This document shows positions 45,687 through 56,828 of a DNA stretch of 64,000 nt, piece by piece. The notes below the pieces were generated by a model. The model worked only from the letters and a program-made list of their open reading frames with translations, ran no database searches and was not told the DNA's origin. The number at the start of each line of letters is the position of its first letter. The stretch's first letter is position 1. The stretch spans positions 434,001 to 498,000 of the forward strand of contig NZ_LR215008.1 in NCBI RefSeq assembly GCF_900660575.1, read 5' to 3'. The DNA comes from Mycoplasmopsis pulmonis (lineage in GTDB: Bacteria > Bacillota_I > Bacilli_A > Mycoplasmatales > Metamycoplasmataceae). Both the position numbers and the translations under genes were made by a program.

Positions 45687-46694
45687 ATGAATCTAAAAGA
45701 TAAAGAAAATTTTTATAAATTTATTAATTTAAAAATAACAACAAAAGATGTTACTTTTGATTTTTTGGTCGGAATTAGAACTTATATAAATTTAATAAAA
45801 GTATTTTTAATTCCAAGCATTAGTGATTTAAAAATACAATTGAAAATAAGTAGAATAATCAATTGTTTTAGATGAATAAATTTATTAGCTTTTCTTATTT
45901 GAATTATTTCAATCTTATTGTTTTTGCCACCTATTGATATATTTGATTTAAAAAAAAATTTTACAAATTGAAATTTTATATAATCTCATAACGACTTTAT
46001 TTCCAGTTGCTTTAGCTTGATTATATTTTTTTATTCATCCTTTTATAATCTTATTTTTTAAAAAAATATTGATATTAATATATGAAAAAAACTTTGGAAA
46101 ATTTAAAAAAACAAAACAACATGAATTAAGCTTATATGAAGAAAAGGATTTTATAGATTGATTAAATTTTTTATATGATTTAAAAAAAATAGATTCATGA
46201 TATGAAGTTGGTATTTATTATTTAGAAAAAGATCCAAGTAAAAAAAACCAAATTTTAAACAATATAAATCAATTTTATAAAGCTAAAAAAATAAAAAGGG
46301 ATAAAACTTCATTTTTGTCTAAATTAATAAAAAGATTTAACTTTATTTTTGTTTATGATATATCGCTTTTTTTCAAACAAATTTTTATTAATAATACTAA
46401 TTACAAAATGAAAAAAGTAACAAAAATATGTCCTTCTCCTCCCTCTATTTCAATAGGTATTTTTTTATTTATTACATATTTAGCTTTAATTTATTCTGAT
46501 AAAATTTTTTCAAATCAAGAAGAAGCACTTTATTGATTTAAAAATCTTATTCAAATTATTAGTCTATTTTTATTTTTTTGTTATATTTATTTTTACAATT
46601 TATAAAATATAAAATTGATTACAAAAGAAAACATTTCTTAAAAGCAATTAAAGAAGAAAAAGAATTTGTAAACATTAATGAAAATAAAAACTAA
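45687..46694 (+). pseudogene. Third membrane-protein paralogue (M3), frameshifted twice
   Basis: Starts at ATG 45687, 13 nt after A2, with TAGGAGATTT as ribosome-binding site. It follows M1 closely up to a run of A at about 45949-45958, where the frame shifts; the first frame ends at TAA 45981-45983 (98 residues). The second frame carries the rest of the M1-like protein, including IDSWYEVGIYYLEKDPSKK, and ends at TAA 46603. The last M1-like residues continue in the original frame to TAA 46692. Two frameshifts mark it as a pseudogene. Confidence 0.85.
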
Positions 46695-46739
46695 AATCAA
46701 AATAATAATTAATCATTATTTAAATTCAAACAAAAAAAT

Positions 46740-47928
46740 TAAACTGGACAAAAAAATAGATTATTTAAAAAATACTTAGAACATCTCAGATTTGTTGAGG
46801 TGTTTTTCATTCTAAGATTAATTGCAATTTTTCATTATTGTATTAGTGAATATAATTTTTAAATTTTAAGATCATTTAAGCACTCACTTTTGATATTTGA
46901 AAAGAACTATTCTGCTTCTCTATTATCAAGTGAATTTCCAATTCTACTCATTAAAATAACTCCATTATTTTCTTTGATAATTTCGCTATATTGAATAGAT
47001 CAATATTGACTTCCATGATCTAAGTGAATTATTCACTCTTTATAAAATTTGATTTTAGAAATATGATCTAAAACCAACTTAACATCATTTCTTTTACTTA
47101 ATTTTAGTTAATTATTTTTTTGCTTTGATGATGAATTGCAATCGATAAATAAACATGGTTGTTAATTGCATCTTTGGGCCTTGGAATTTAAGTGACATTG
47201 CTAGCAACTATGTTATTAAATTTACCGTTATAGCTTCTTTGTATTAGATTTTGATATTTAGTGTTGAATTTTTAATTTCATTTTTTCTTTTTGCTTTTCT
47301 ATTTTTGCAAAAAGATTTAATTTAAGCAAAATTCTGCCTATTTTTTGATAATTTGTATACATTTATTTCATAGAATGATTTTTTGATAATCTCTTCAATT
47401 TCTTGATCTTTTTTCGGCTCTGCAAGTTTAGGTTTTTTTCAAGAATAATATGTTGATTTTGAAAAGAGAAATTCTTTTCATGAAATTTTAGTTAATATTT
47501 TTTCTTTATCTTTATGTTCTTTAATTTTTTTTGAATTTATTTTTCACTAATATCATCAAAAATTATTCTATAAATTTTAACAATCTCTTCTAATTCTTCT
47601 CTTGTATATTCATTAACTTCTTTTTTTGGTGGTCTACCGTTATTTTTTTGTTAGCTGTAGATTTGCCAGTTTGTGAAATTAAAGATTGTTCATCTTTTTG
47701 AAAAGCAGAATATTTTTTGAAAAATCAAGATTTTACATATGTATTTTTTCAATCTTTACCGATATTTTTCTTTACTAAAAATATATATTTTTTATATTAA
47801 TTTTTCCATCATAAAATTCTTCATATAATGAAAATCATTTCTTTCATTGTTCTGGTTTTAGTTGTTTCATAAACACTCCTATTTAAAGTATACTTAAAAA
47901 GTATTTTTTATTTTTCTGTCCCGGTTTA
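46740..47928 (-). mobile_element. Degenerate IS1138-like element, copy 2
   Basis: About 1190 bp matching copies 1 and 3 throughout, including both ends (TTAAACTGGACAAAAAAA on the left, GTCCCGGTTTA on the right), but with internal deletions, substitutions and frameshifts. Its right end differs in several bases. It is about 100 bp shorter than the intact copies. No target duplication is obvious. Confidence 0.9.
46760..47870 (-). pseudogene. Decayed transposase of IS copy 2
   Basis: The transposase start region (start ATG about 47870, same AGGAGTGTTT as in the intact copies) is kept, but several single-base losses and short deletions (for example in the RPPKRKE linker, and between the KGIFGRKRL and NYRKIGR regions) destroy the frame. 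It cannot supply transposase. Confidence 0.85.
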
Positions 47929-48163
47929 TTTGTTAACAAAATTTTGCTTGTTTTATTAGATTAATAAATTTGAATTTAATTTATCCTAAAATAAAAAAAT
48001 AGAGTATTTATTGTTCAAAATATAACTTTAATTCAAACTTAACAATATAAAAAAATTATATTACTATCCTTAAAATTACATAAAATAGACTTTTATTTTT
48101 TAAAAAAATTTATCCAAATTAACTATTTTCATATTATTTTTTTAAGTTTAAAGCACTCTGAAA
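47929..48163 (+). other. Intergenic region upstream of lipoprotein 1
   Basis: AT-rich DNA with no ORF or hairpin that I would defend. The promoter of the lipoprotein gene follows at 48164. Confidence 0.45.
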
Positions 48164-48201
48164 TTGAAAAAAATTCAATAAAAATTGTAAAATATTCTAT
48201 T
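48164..48201 (+). promoter_or_regulatory. Promoter of lipoprotein 1, nearly leaderless
   Basis: TTGAAA (48164-48169), an 18-nt spacer and TAAAAT (48188-48193) lie directly before ATG 48202, with only 8 nt between -10 and ATG. There is no Shine-Dalgarno. The same arrangement with the same spacings precedes lipoprotein 2. Confidence 0.7.
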
Positions 48202-50250
48202 ATGAGAAAGAAATTAATAATTACATTATTAACTACCCTAGCTATAGTACCTATGGCTGTTGTGTCTTGTACATTTGAAACAGGTAGAGAAAATGAAAAT
48301 GGACAAAATACTAACAATCAACAAGCACAACCTGATCAATCTAAGCCTAACACAAACCAAACCGGAAGTGGTTCAAACCAAACAACCCCACCTCCTGTTA
48401 TAAAGCCAGAGTCTCCAGCAAAACCTCAAGAGCCAAAAGCTCCTGAAGCAAAGCAAGATGATCCTAAATCTCCTGAGACTCCACAGCCTCCAGTAAAACC
48501 TAATGAAGAGCCAAAAGCTCCAGAAACAAAGCCAGAGGATCCTACAAAATCTCAAGAACCAAAAGAGTCAGAAAAAAAAGTTGTTGATAAAAAACTTGTT
48601 ATCGATAAAATTCAAGAACTTTCAAAATTCGCTAATAAGCACAAAGAGTTATTAACGACTTTAACAAGTGAAGATAAACTTAAAAAGATTTCTCTAGATT
48701 CTTATGCTAAAGAATTTGAGCAACTTTCTAAGTTAGATGAAGAATTTATAAAATTCTATACAGAAAACAAATACATTTTTGAAAGTGATGTTGCTTTAAA
48801 AGAATTGAATTTTGCTCCTATTAAGACAGATGAGTGAATTAATGATGTTTTACCTGCTGTAAAAATTGCCAAAAAAATATTTTCTTCTTTCATTGAGTTA
48901 AAAACAATATTAGAAGAATATTATGGAAAAGTTTTTTTAATTACTCAAAAGAAAGATAAATTAAGAATTGAATCTATTAGAGAAGCTGTTGAAGTAGCCA
49001 AAAAAGGTTATGGATGATTAACTCAAGGACTTGATTTAACGAATGAAAAACACAAAGAATTAGAGATGCATTTAATTCAAATTTATGAAAAATTATTTCC
49101 ATATGTTAAACAATTTGGTAATGAATTAGCAATTACTGATTTTGAAAAGCCTTCAAAACCAAAAGAAGAAAAACCTAATGTAAATCCAAAACCTTCTCAG
49201 CCAAAAGAAGAAAAACCAATTGACTTAAAGCAAGTTTTAATTTCAAAAGAAGAAGTTGAAGATTGAATTCAAAATCAAGAAATTTATTCTTTAGATAATA
49301 GAATTAAAAGCCTTTCACACTTTAATGGACGAACATTTGACTCAACTTTGTCATACAATGTTTTTAAAAATTATATAGTTAAAACAATTGATGGTTCTTC
49401 TTATGTTAAATTTACTAATGAAAAAAATGTTTTATATCCAATCTATAAACAAGTAGATTTTTTATCAGAAGAACATTCTAGAGTTTCTCAAAGCACTAAT
49501 AAAATTAATGCTTTTTGATTATTTCAATGAAGAGATGTAACTAAAAATAAAGAAACTGATTGACATAATTTAACTGTTCATACAAGAACTGATGGCGAAA
49601 ATCGATTTACTGTAGAGTCTCATCACAATAGAAATAACATTGAAAATCTTTCAAAGCTTTCGACTATGAACAATATTCTAAAAGCATATATTAGAGTAAG
49701 TTATATTAATGTAGCAAAACCAACAAATCCAGTTCCAAAATATAAACCAGCAAAAATTAAACCTGAAGTTAAAAAACCCGATTGAAGACTAGTAAGTGTT
49801 AACGAAATTAATACTTTTGTAAGAGAAGTAAAAAAATATAGCTCTGAAGAGCAACTTAGAAGAGCTGCTCAGTTTGGCCATGTAACTTTCGAAAATAGAG
49901 CCGCTGTTAAGATCTTTACTGATTATCTACAAAATCTACTAAAAAGTGCTTCAATTGCATATATTGATAAAGATGGAAATCTTTTAGAAAGACAAGAATA
50001 TAAATTTGAAGAGTATTACTATGATTATAAAAATAATTTAGCAAATGCATATTTAGTTGTGCAATGAAGTAATACCAAAAAAGAAGGAAAAGGTGATAAT
50101 AAAACTACTTGATGACACCACTATTTAAAAGGAACTCAAAGAAGAGCCTTAAAATACTCATATTGAACTTATGATATTAATAAAGTTCCTGAATTACCTC
50201 AATTAGGTCCTGATCATCATTTCATTTGATTCAATTACTACAATAAATAA
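48202..50250 (+). CDS. Proline-rich repeat surface lipoprotein 1
   Basis: A 682-residue lipoprotein: signal peptide and lipobox AVVSC (Cys 23). Residues ~35-125 are a Pro/Lys/Glu-rich stalk with degenerate repeats (KPEDP, KAPE, PQPP). A helical middle follows (about 130-310), then a second short Pro/Lys linker and a C-terminal part made of two related modules of roughly 130-150 residues. Each has an aromatic-rich strand pattern (INAFWLFQWRDVTK in the first, NAYLVVQWSNTKK in the second), ending in GPDHHFIWFNYYNK. TGA Trp codons are used throughout. Its paralogue lies 406 nt downstream. Likely a surface-exposed binding or variable antigen; I recognise no known domain. Confidence 0.8.
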
Positions 50251-50617
50251 TTTGAAATTGCTAAAGCAAAATACAAATGGTTTTAAAAGTTTTATCTAAT
50301 ATAGGGCAAAATTTTTTTTATTAAAAAACTATTATCAACTTCAAAAAGATAAATTTTGTTAGTTATTTTTACTAAAAAATGCATTAGTTTAATTGGATTC
50401 TTAATTAACTTTTGACAACTTTATTAAATTTTTTATTTTATAAAAAAGCTCAAAATCTAATAAAAATTTCATCTAATTTAATGTAAAAATATGAAAAATA
50501 TCAAATTTAATATGAAATATAAGCCTAATTTAAACTTTGAAATGAAAAAACTTTATATTAAGTACAATAAATTTTAAATAAGTCAAAGCGATTTTCTAAG
50601 TTTAGGTTGCGTTTGGA
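50251..50617 (+). other. Intergenic region between the two lipoprotein genes
   Basis: AT-rich with no ORF of note and no clear terminator. The promoter of lipoprotein 2 follows at 50618. Confidence 0.45.
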
Positions 50618-50655
50618 TTGAAAAAAAGCTAATAAAAATTGTATAATATTACATT
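50618..50655 (+). promoter_or_regulatory. Promoter of lipoprotein 2, nearly leaderless
   Basis: TTGAAA (50618-50623), an 18-nt spacer and a perfect TATAAT (50642-50647), then 8 nt to ATG 50656. No Shine-Dalgarno is present. Confidence 0.75.
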
Positions 50656-52758
50656 ATGAAAAAAAAATTAATACTTCCATTATTAAGTGTATTAGCTATA
50701 GTGCCTATAGCTGTTGTATCTTGTACAGATGACACAAATATAACTTCTAGAAAAAATCAAAATGGCCAAAGTGGTAACAATCAACAGGCACAACCTGATC
50801 CATCTAAGCCAAACACAGATGGAAACGGAAGTGGTTCAAACCAAACAACCCCACCTCCTGCTACAAAGCCAGAGTCTCCAAAAACTCCTGAGACTCCACA
50901 GCCTCCAGCAAAACCTGAAGATCCAAAAACTCCTGAGACTCCACAGCCTCCAGCAAAACCTGAAGATCCAAAAGCTCCTGAGACTCCACAGCCTCCAGCA
51001 AAACCTGAAGATCCAAAAGCTCCTGAAACAAAGCCAGAGTCTCCAAAAACTCCTGAGACTCCACAGCCTCCAGCAAAACCTGAAGATCCAAAAGCTCCTG
51101 AAACAAAGCCAGAAACACCAGAGCCTCCAGCAAAACCTCAAGAGCCAGAGAAAAAAGTTGTTGATGAAAAACTTGTTATTGATACAGCTCAAAAACTTTT
51201 CAAATTTCTTAATAAGCAAAAAGAATTATTAACAACTTTAACAAGTGCTGAAAAACTTAAAAGTCTTTCTCTAGATTCTTATTCTAAAGAAAAATAATTT
51301 GAAGAACTTTCTAAGCTAGATCAAGAATTTTTAAAATTCTATGCAGAAAACAAATACATTTTTGAAAGTGATGTTGCTTTAAATGAATTGAAATTTGCCC
51401 CTATTAAGACAGATGAGTGAATTAATGATGCTTTACCTTCTGTAAAAATTGCTAAAAAATTGATTTCTTCTGTTGATGAGTTAAAAGCAATAAAAAATGA
51501 GTACTTTACAAAAATTTCGCAAATTGCTAAAGACGGACAAGCAAGAATTGATTCTCTTAAACAAGTAGTGGGAGTAGCTAAAAAAGGTTATGAGTGGCTA
51601 ACTGAAGGATTTGATTTAAAAAAAGAAAATCATAAAGATGTAGAGGTATTTTTATCTTCAATTTATCAAAAAATATTTGAAAATGTTAAAAAATTTGAAG
51701 ATGAAATAAAAAAACCTAAAGAAGAAAAACCTATTGATTTAAAACATGTTTTAATTTCAAAAGAAGAAGTTGAAGATTGAATTAAAAATCAAGAAATTTA
51801 TTCTGTAGACAAAAGAATTAAAAATCTTTCATACTTTAATGGACGAACATTTGACTCAACTTCGTCATACAAGATTTTTAATTTCTATGTACTTGGAACA
51901 GTTGATGGATCTTCTAATGTTCAATTTACTAGTGATACAAACAAAATCTATAAACGTACAGATTATTTAGCTGAATACTATTACTCACCTCTTCAAAGCA
52001 ATAATAGAATTAATGCTTATTGAGCATTTCAATGAAGAGAAGTAACCAAAAGCAAAGAAACCAACGGAAAAACTGTAACTGTTCATACAAGAACTGCTGG
52101 AGAAAATAAATTTGATAAAGTATCTCTTAATGATAGAGATGACATTAACAAACTTTCAAAACTTCAAATAATGCACGATCTTAACAAAACATATATTAGA
52201 GTTAGTTTTGTTAATGTAAAAAATCCAGAAAAACCAAATTCAAACTACAAGCCAATTGAAAAGAAAGTTGAGCCTAAAAAACCTAACTGAAGATTAGTAA
52301 CTATTAGGGAAATATCTGACTTTGTAAAAGAAGTAAAAAAATACAGCCCCGATGAACAACTTAGAAGAGCTACTCAATTTGGTCATGTAACTTTTGAAAA
52401 TACAACTGCTGTTAAAATTTTCACTGACTTTTTAAAAGAACTTTTAAAAGGTGCTTCAGTTGCATATATTGATCAAAATGGTAAACTTTTAGAAAGAAAA
52501 GATTATAAATTTGAAGAGTACTACTATACATACAAAGATAGATTGGCAAATGCACATTTAGTTGTACAGTGAACTCACTCTAAGGTAGTTGGAGAAAAAG
52601 ACGATCAAACTTACTGATTCCACCGTCGCTTAAAAGGAACTGAAAAAGTAGACTTAGAATTCAAACATTGAGTTAAAAACATTAATAAAAGACATGATTT
52701 CCCTGAAATAGGACCTGATCATCACTACATTTGATTTAATTACTACATCAATAAATAA
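50656..52758 (+). pseudogene. Proline-rich repeat surface lipoprotein 2, interrupted by in-frame TAA
   Basis: Paralogue of lipoprotein 1 with lipobox AVVSC (Cys 23), a longer Pro-rich stalk of near-perfect 45-nt repeats (50881-51090), the helical middle and the two C-terminal modules ending in GPDHHYIWFNYYINK at TAA 52756. Compared with lipoprotein 1, two extra codons (AAA TAA, 51292-51297) sit after the Ser-Lys-Glu region, so translation stops after 213 residues while the frame behind stays open. The short product would be a lipidated stalk without the C-terminal modules. Either the full protein is lost, or the stop is read through or reverts; the sequence cannot tell. Confidence 0.82.
50881..51090 (+). 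repeat. 45-nt tandem repeat encoding the Pro-rich stalk
   Basis: Units at 50881-50925, 50926-50970 and 50971-51015, then a 30-nt variant, then a fourth unit at 51046-51090. Each full unit encodes K(T/A)PETPQPPAKPEDP. Near-identity makes unit loss or gain by recombination likely. Leucine- or arginine-rich ORFs in other frames and on the opposite strand here are by-products. Confidence 0.92.
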
Positions 52759-52771
52759 TTTTAATATTTAA

Positions 52772-52806
52772 CAAAAGTGCAAAAAATCCTTGCACTTTTG
52801 TTTTTT
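52772..52806 (+). terminator. Terminator of lipoprotein 2
   Basis: CAAAAGTGCAA (52772-52782) pairs perfectly with TTGCACTTTTG (52790-52800), followed by T6. Confidence 0.9.
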
Positions 52807-52833
52807 CAAAAAATAAAAATGGCTTTTAAAAAT

Positions 52834-52865
52834 ACTAGGACAAGAGTTTAATTTCTTGTCCTAGT
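52834..52865. repeat. Palindrome resembling two juxtaposed IS1138-like ends
   Basis: ACTAGGACAAGA (52834-52845), 8-nt spacer, TCTTGTCCTAGT (52854-52865), then TTATT. The outer bases match the IS left-end core ACTAGGACAA seen at 23876, and the right side continues into TTTA like a real IS end. It could be a MITE-like or deletion remnant, or a bidirectional terminator. Confidence 0.5.
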
Positions 52866-53117
52866 TTATTTATATTTTCTTGTTTATCTACTTATATATG
52901 AAAGATTGTATATTATCAACAACATTTTTAGTTAATACTTTTATTGACTAATATTGCTTTTCTTTTACTCTAATTTTTTTAAATTAAGTAATTTAAAACA
53001 AATAAAGCATCAAAATGATATTTAAATTATTGCTCAGAATCTTTATTAGAAATAAAGCTAAGCTATTTAATTTAATTAAAAGTTAGTTTTTATTATGATT
53101 TTAGAATATAGCTAAAA
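52866..53117. other. Intergenic region between lipoprotein 2 and potassium channel
   Basis: AT-rich, converging transcription, no ORF seen. Only a weak hairpin near 53100 could end the channel transcript. Confidence 0.4.
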
Positions 53118-54134
53118 TTATTTATTTTTTGCCTTAGGGATATTTTTATCATTGACAATAGCTTCTTTTTGTTTTTGTTTTTTAGAATCATCTTGACAAA
53201 AGAAAATAAATTTAACTTTTTCAAGAGGATTAAGTTTTTTAAAAAAGTTTTCTTCTTCATTATTATTTTGGTTATTAATTTTCTTTTGAATCTCAGCTAG
53301 AAAAGCCCCTGCAATAACCCCTGATGGAATTGCAAATAAAGCAATACCTATAATTGAAATAATAACTATAATAATTTTTCCGTTTGTAGTAACAGGGGAG
53401 ATATCACCATAACCAATTGTTGTCATTGAAATAGTAGTAAAATAAATTGCATCTCAATAGTTTTTAATATTTGGATTTGCATTTTCACCAATTGTTTCTA
53501 CTGAATAAATGATTAGTGAAAAAATTAAAATTAAAATAATGATAAAAACAAAAAGGGAAATTAAAATTTTTTTCTCATTTTTAAAAGCTCTATACAAAAT
53601 TTTAAATGGCTCAAAAACTTGTAAAAGCATCAAAACTCTTCCAACTCTTAAAAAAACCAAAGATCGAAGAAAGCTTAATACTTGACTAATTTCAAAAGTT
53701 TTAGGTACTTTGTTATTTTGTAATTCAACATTTATGTCTTTGTTTTCTATAAAAGCCTCAAGTATTCAAATGCTAGGCACAAAAGAGCTTACTAATAAAA
53801 TGCCTGTAAATGTAAAAGGAAAAATTATCATAGAAATAAGCTTTCCATTTTTTCTATATGGATATGTAAAAGTTCATAAAAAAAAGTCAACTAATAAAAC
53901 AAAGAAAATTGTAAGTTCAATAACTAGAAAAAAACTTTTGTTACTAGCTATGAATTTTTTGTCAATAATAAGTAATAAAAAAGACAAAATTATAAAAGAT
54001 AGGACAACTATAAATCAAATTTTTCTTAAAACATCAACAATTAAATTAACTTTTGGTTGGTCTTTTTCTTTTGATTTTTCATTAATTGCTACGTTGTTTA
54101 AATGCTTTGCAATGTTAAGATATTTTTGATTCAT
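53118..54134 (-). CDS. Voltage-gated-type potassium channel protein
   Basis: A 338-residue protein from ATG 54134 to TAA 53118. Six hydrophobic segments are visible. An S4-like segment carries spaced Arg (FLRSLVFLRVGRVLMLLQ), followed by a pore loop with the K+ selectivity filter TTIGYGD at about residues 238-244 and the last membrane helix. The ~60-residue C-terminal tail is charged and cytoplasmic. TGA at 53454 and others are Trp. This is the Kv superfamily fold; voltage sensing is plausible from the four Arg in S4 but not proven. It stands alone between two terminator-like regions. K+ flux in Mollicutes is a known c-di-AMP target, and cdaA lies in this window, but no physical link is seen. 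Confidence 0.9.
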
Positions 54135-54188
54135 ATTTATAAAAATATATATCAAAAATTAATTTTTAATTAAAATAAAATTTGATAA

Positions 54189-54220
54189 AAAAATAAGTTA
54201 GCTTTTACCTAACTTATTTT
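54189..54220 (-). terminator. Terminator of the pot operon
   Basis: AAATAAGTTAG (54191-54201) pairs perfectly with CTAACTTATTT (54209-54219), with A/T runs on both sides, 8 nt beyond the potD stop. It also separates the operon from the channel gene. Confidence 0.85.
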
Positions 54221-54226
54221 TAAAAA

Positions 54227-55945
54227 TTAACCTTTAGTTTTTGAGTTATATTCACTTATTATCTCTGTTCTAAGCTTATCATCTATTGGTTTTATTCTTT
54301 CATAAACTACTTCGTAGATATCTTCTGGAGCAGTGTTTTCATCAACAAAAGTTCCATAAACACTTTGTTTTTTCTGTTGAGTAATATAAAGATTTAAAAG
54401 CAATTTTGTTGCATGTTCTTCTTGAGTTGAGATGTTTAAATTTTTGATATCTGCAATATTTGTTTTAATTTCTTGAGTGCTTCAAAGCTCTCCATTTTCA
54501 TTTAAAATAATGCTCTCAGGCTCATCTGAGACTTTAGACTCTTCATCAATTGTGTAATATTCATCTGAGGTGTTGTCATTAAAGTAATATCTTTTAAAAT
54601 ATTCAAAATCACTTTTTCAAGTTGGGCTGTAGTTAATGTAGTCGAAATTTCTAAGAATTGGAAGAGCGCTATAGTCAAGAACAAGTCCATATTGTTCTTG
54701 AGCTTGAGGATTATTTTTGCCTTTAGTAACTTTTTTAAAACTAGCACTATGTTCAACAAGCTCATCAACGCTATAATCTGCTCCTTTGTAAACAGCATCA
54801 TAGATTACTTGAAGTATTTTTTTGTTTTCTTCTTTTGAATTAGCAGAAGAGAGAATAAAACCTTCCATTAAAGTAATATTTTTTTTAGGTCTAATAAATC
54901 TAATTGACTGACCATCTTCAACATTGGCAAAGTTATCAGATGAAAAAAGTCCATCAATTGCATCTCCGTTATAAATTATTCCAACTTCATTTAAAAGATT
55001 AGGATCAATTAAAGACTCCAATAGAGCTAGTCCACTTGTAGTTAGAGCATTTGTTTTACTATCTTTAATTGATGAGCCAGTTCCTTGTTCAACAATTTTT
55101 AAAAAACCATCAATTTGTTTTGAATAATTTTTTTCAGTTGGCTCTCCACTATAGCCATTTTTTTCTAAAGATGAGCCAATTAATAAATTATCTCTAGCAG
55201 ATTCAGTTCAACCAAATTTCGAATAGCCTTTATTTTTTAGAGTATTTAAAATTCCTTTTCAGCTTTGATCATCAAAGCGCAGTCCTTTTTCTTTTTCTTG
55301 ATCACTTAAGTTTTTAGAAGAGGCTCTTAGACTAGCTTTGGTGCCATCGCTTTTTTGATAATCTCCAACACTATAGGCCACTACTTTGTCTTGGATGTAA
55401 TAAGGAATCATAAATTCTCACATTTCATCTGCTTTTCCATCTTGGTCTAGATCTATTCTTTTGTTGTTTTCATCTACTAAATATTGATCGTAGCCTTGCA
55501 TGTGCTCAACTGTTTCTGGTCTAAAAAAACTTAAAACCTTTTCTTTTTTAACTCGTCTAATTTCCTCATTTTTTGAGTTTTTTACAACTTCAAAGTCTTG
55601 TTCTTTTAGAAGGTTACGTTGATTTAAAATAACTTCATAGTCAATTTTTGAAAGTTTTTTATTTTTAATAAGCCTTGCTATTTGAAAATCAGAACCAAAA
55701 CCAGCTACTGCCTTAGCAGAGTCAAAGGCTCTTGAAAATTCATTTAGTTCACCAAATTCTTGATATTTATAACCACTTTCATTGATTTTGTTTCTTCCTT
55801 CAGGAGAAATATAAGCTTCATAGTTCATAATTGTTGGTCGATAGTTATTTTTTGACTTTAGATAAACAGCTGTTGAAAAAACACCAGCAATAGCTATTAG
55901 TGCACTTGAAATAGCCATTGTTATAAAAGCCTTTTTAAATCTCAT
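54227..55945 (-). CDS. potD: Spermidine/putrescine-binding protein PotD
   Basis: A 572-residue exported binding protein, last gene of potABCD. An N-terminal hydrophobic anchor (about residues 8-28, MAISSALIAIAGVFS) has no lipobox Cys. Family features include the VAYSVGDY region, TTSGLALLESL and the GIIYNGDAIDGL segment near 54965. The typical Gram-positive PotD is ~350 residues; the extra length fits mycoplasma PotD. TGA Trp codons at 54617 and 55418 are typical. ATG 55945 lies inside the end of potC (11-nt overlap), with GGAGG upstream. Confidence 0.88.
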
Positions 55946-56828
55946 TTTTAGCCTCCTTGAAATTAACTTTGCTTTTAATTAAGTTATTAGTTCTATTAAA
56001 TAAAGATTTAAATGAACCAGCATTTTTATAACTTAAATAAAGAGCATTTCCTAAAACTACAAATAAAAGCATGATCGCCCCTAAAGCAAGAGCTCATGTT
56101 TGAAATGATCCTTCATAGAGCTGAGTTCCTATTGTTGAGGTATTTGAGGTGATTCTTGTGATGATAAAATCATCAAAAGAAAGAAATGAAGTAATAACAA
56201 AAACAAAAACAATACTTGAAAGCATATAAACAAAGTAGATTTTGAATCAGCTCTTAATTTTTCCATATCCAAGATCATAAGAGGCCTCTAGTAAGTTTTT
56301 GTTAAACTTTTCACTTCTTGGATACATAAGCATAATTCCATAAGGAAGTGACATTACAATGTGGGCAATTACACTTCTGTAAAATGACTCACTTGAGGCA
56401 TAAAGAGTTCCAAAAAAGATACTAAAAACTAAAGTTAGTGCAACAGCTGTGACAATATCTGGGTTAATTAAAGGAACAGATGAGCTATAGTGCATAAAGT
56501 TTTTTCCAGCTTTGGCCATTTTATTTTTTTGATTTCAAATGGCAAAAACTGAAATAAGAGAAATTACAATTACAAAAAATGAGTTAATAATTGCAATTAA
56601 AAAGGAATTGGCCAATCCGTTAACTCTTTCATCAGAAAAAAGTTCTAATCATCCTTTTGAACTAAAGCCATTTCAAGATAAAAGAGAAACACTTCCTTTT
56701 TTAGGTTCACTATTAAAAGAAAAAACAAAGCCATAAATTAAAGGAATGTAAAACAAAATTAAAATAATTCAAATGTAACTTTTTTTAACAAATTCAAATT
56801 TTTTTAAAAAATTTATTAAATTAGTCAT
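55935..56828 (-). CDS. potC: Spermidine/putrescine ABC permease PotC
   Basis: A 297-residue permease with six hydrophobic segments and the permease coupling motif LLEASYDLGYGKIKS near 56255. ATG 56828 overlaps the end of potB by 8 nt. With PotB it forms the polyamine channel. TGA is read as Trp at several points. Confidence 0.9.

Noticed and set aside
40155-46694. Reading the A-M cassette as a phage or ICE remnant
   Set aside because: No phage structural, integrase, relaxase or transfer genes occur in it; only a degenerate IS follows.
50762-51232. Leu/Gln- and Trp/Arg-rich ORFs over the lipoprotein repeat
   Set aside because: The 45-nt unit is divisible by three, so every frame stays open; only the Pro-rich frame has the signal peptide and promoter.
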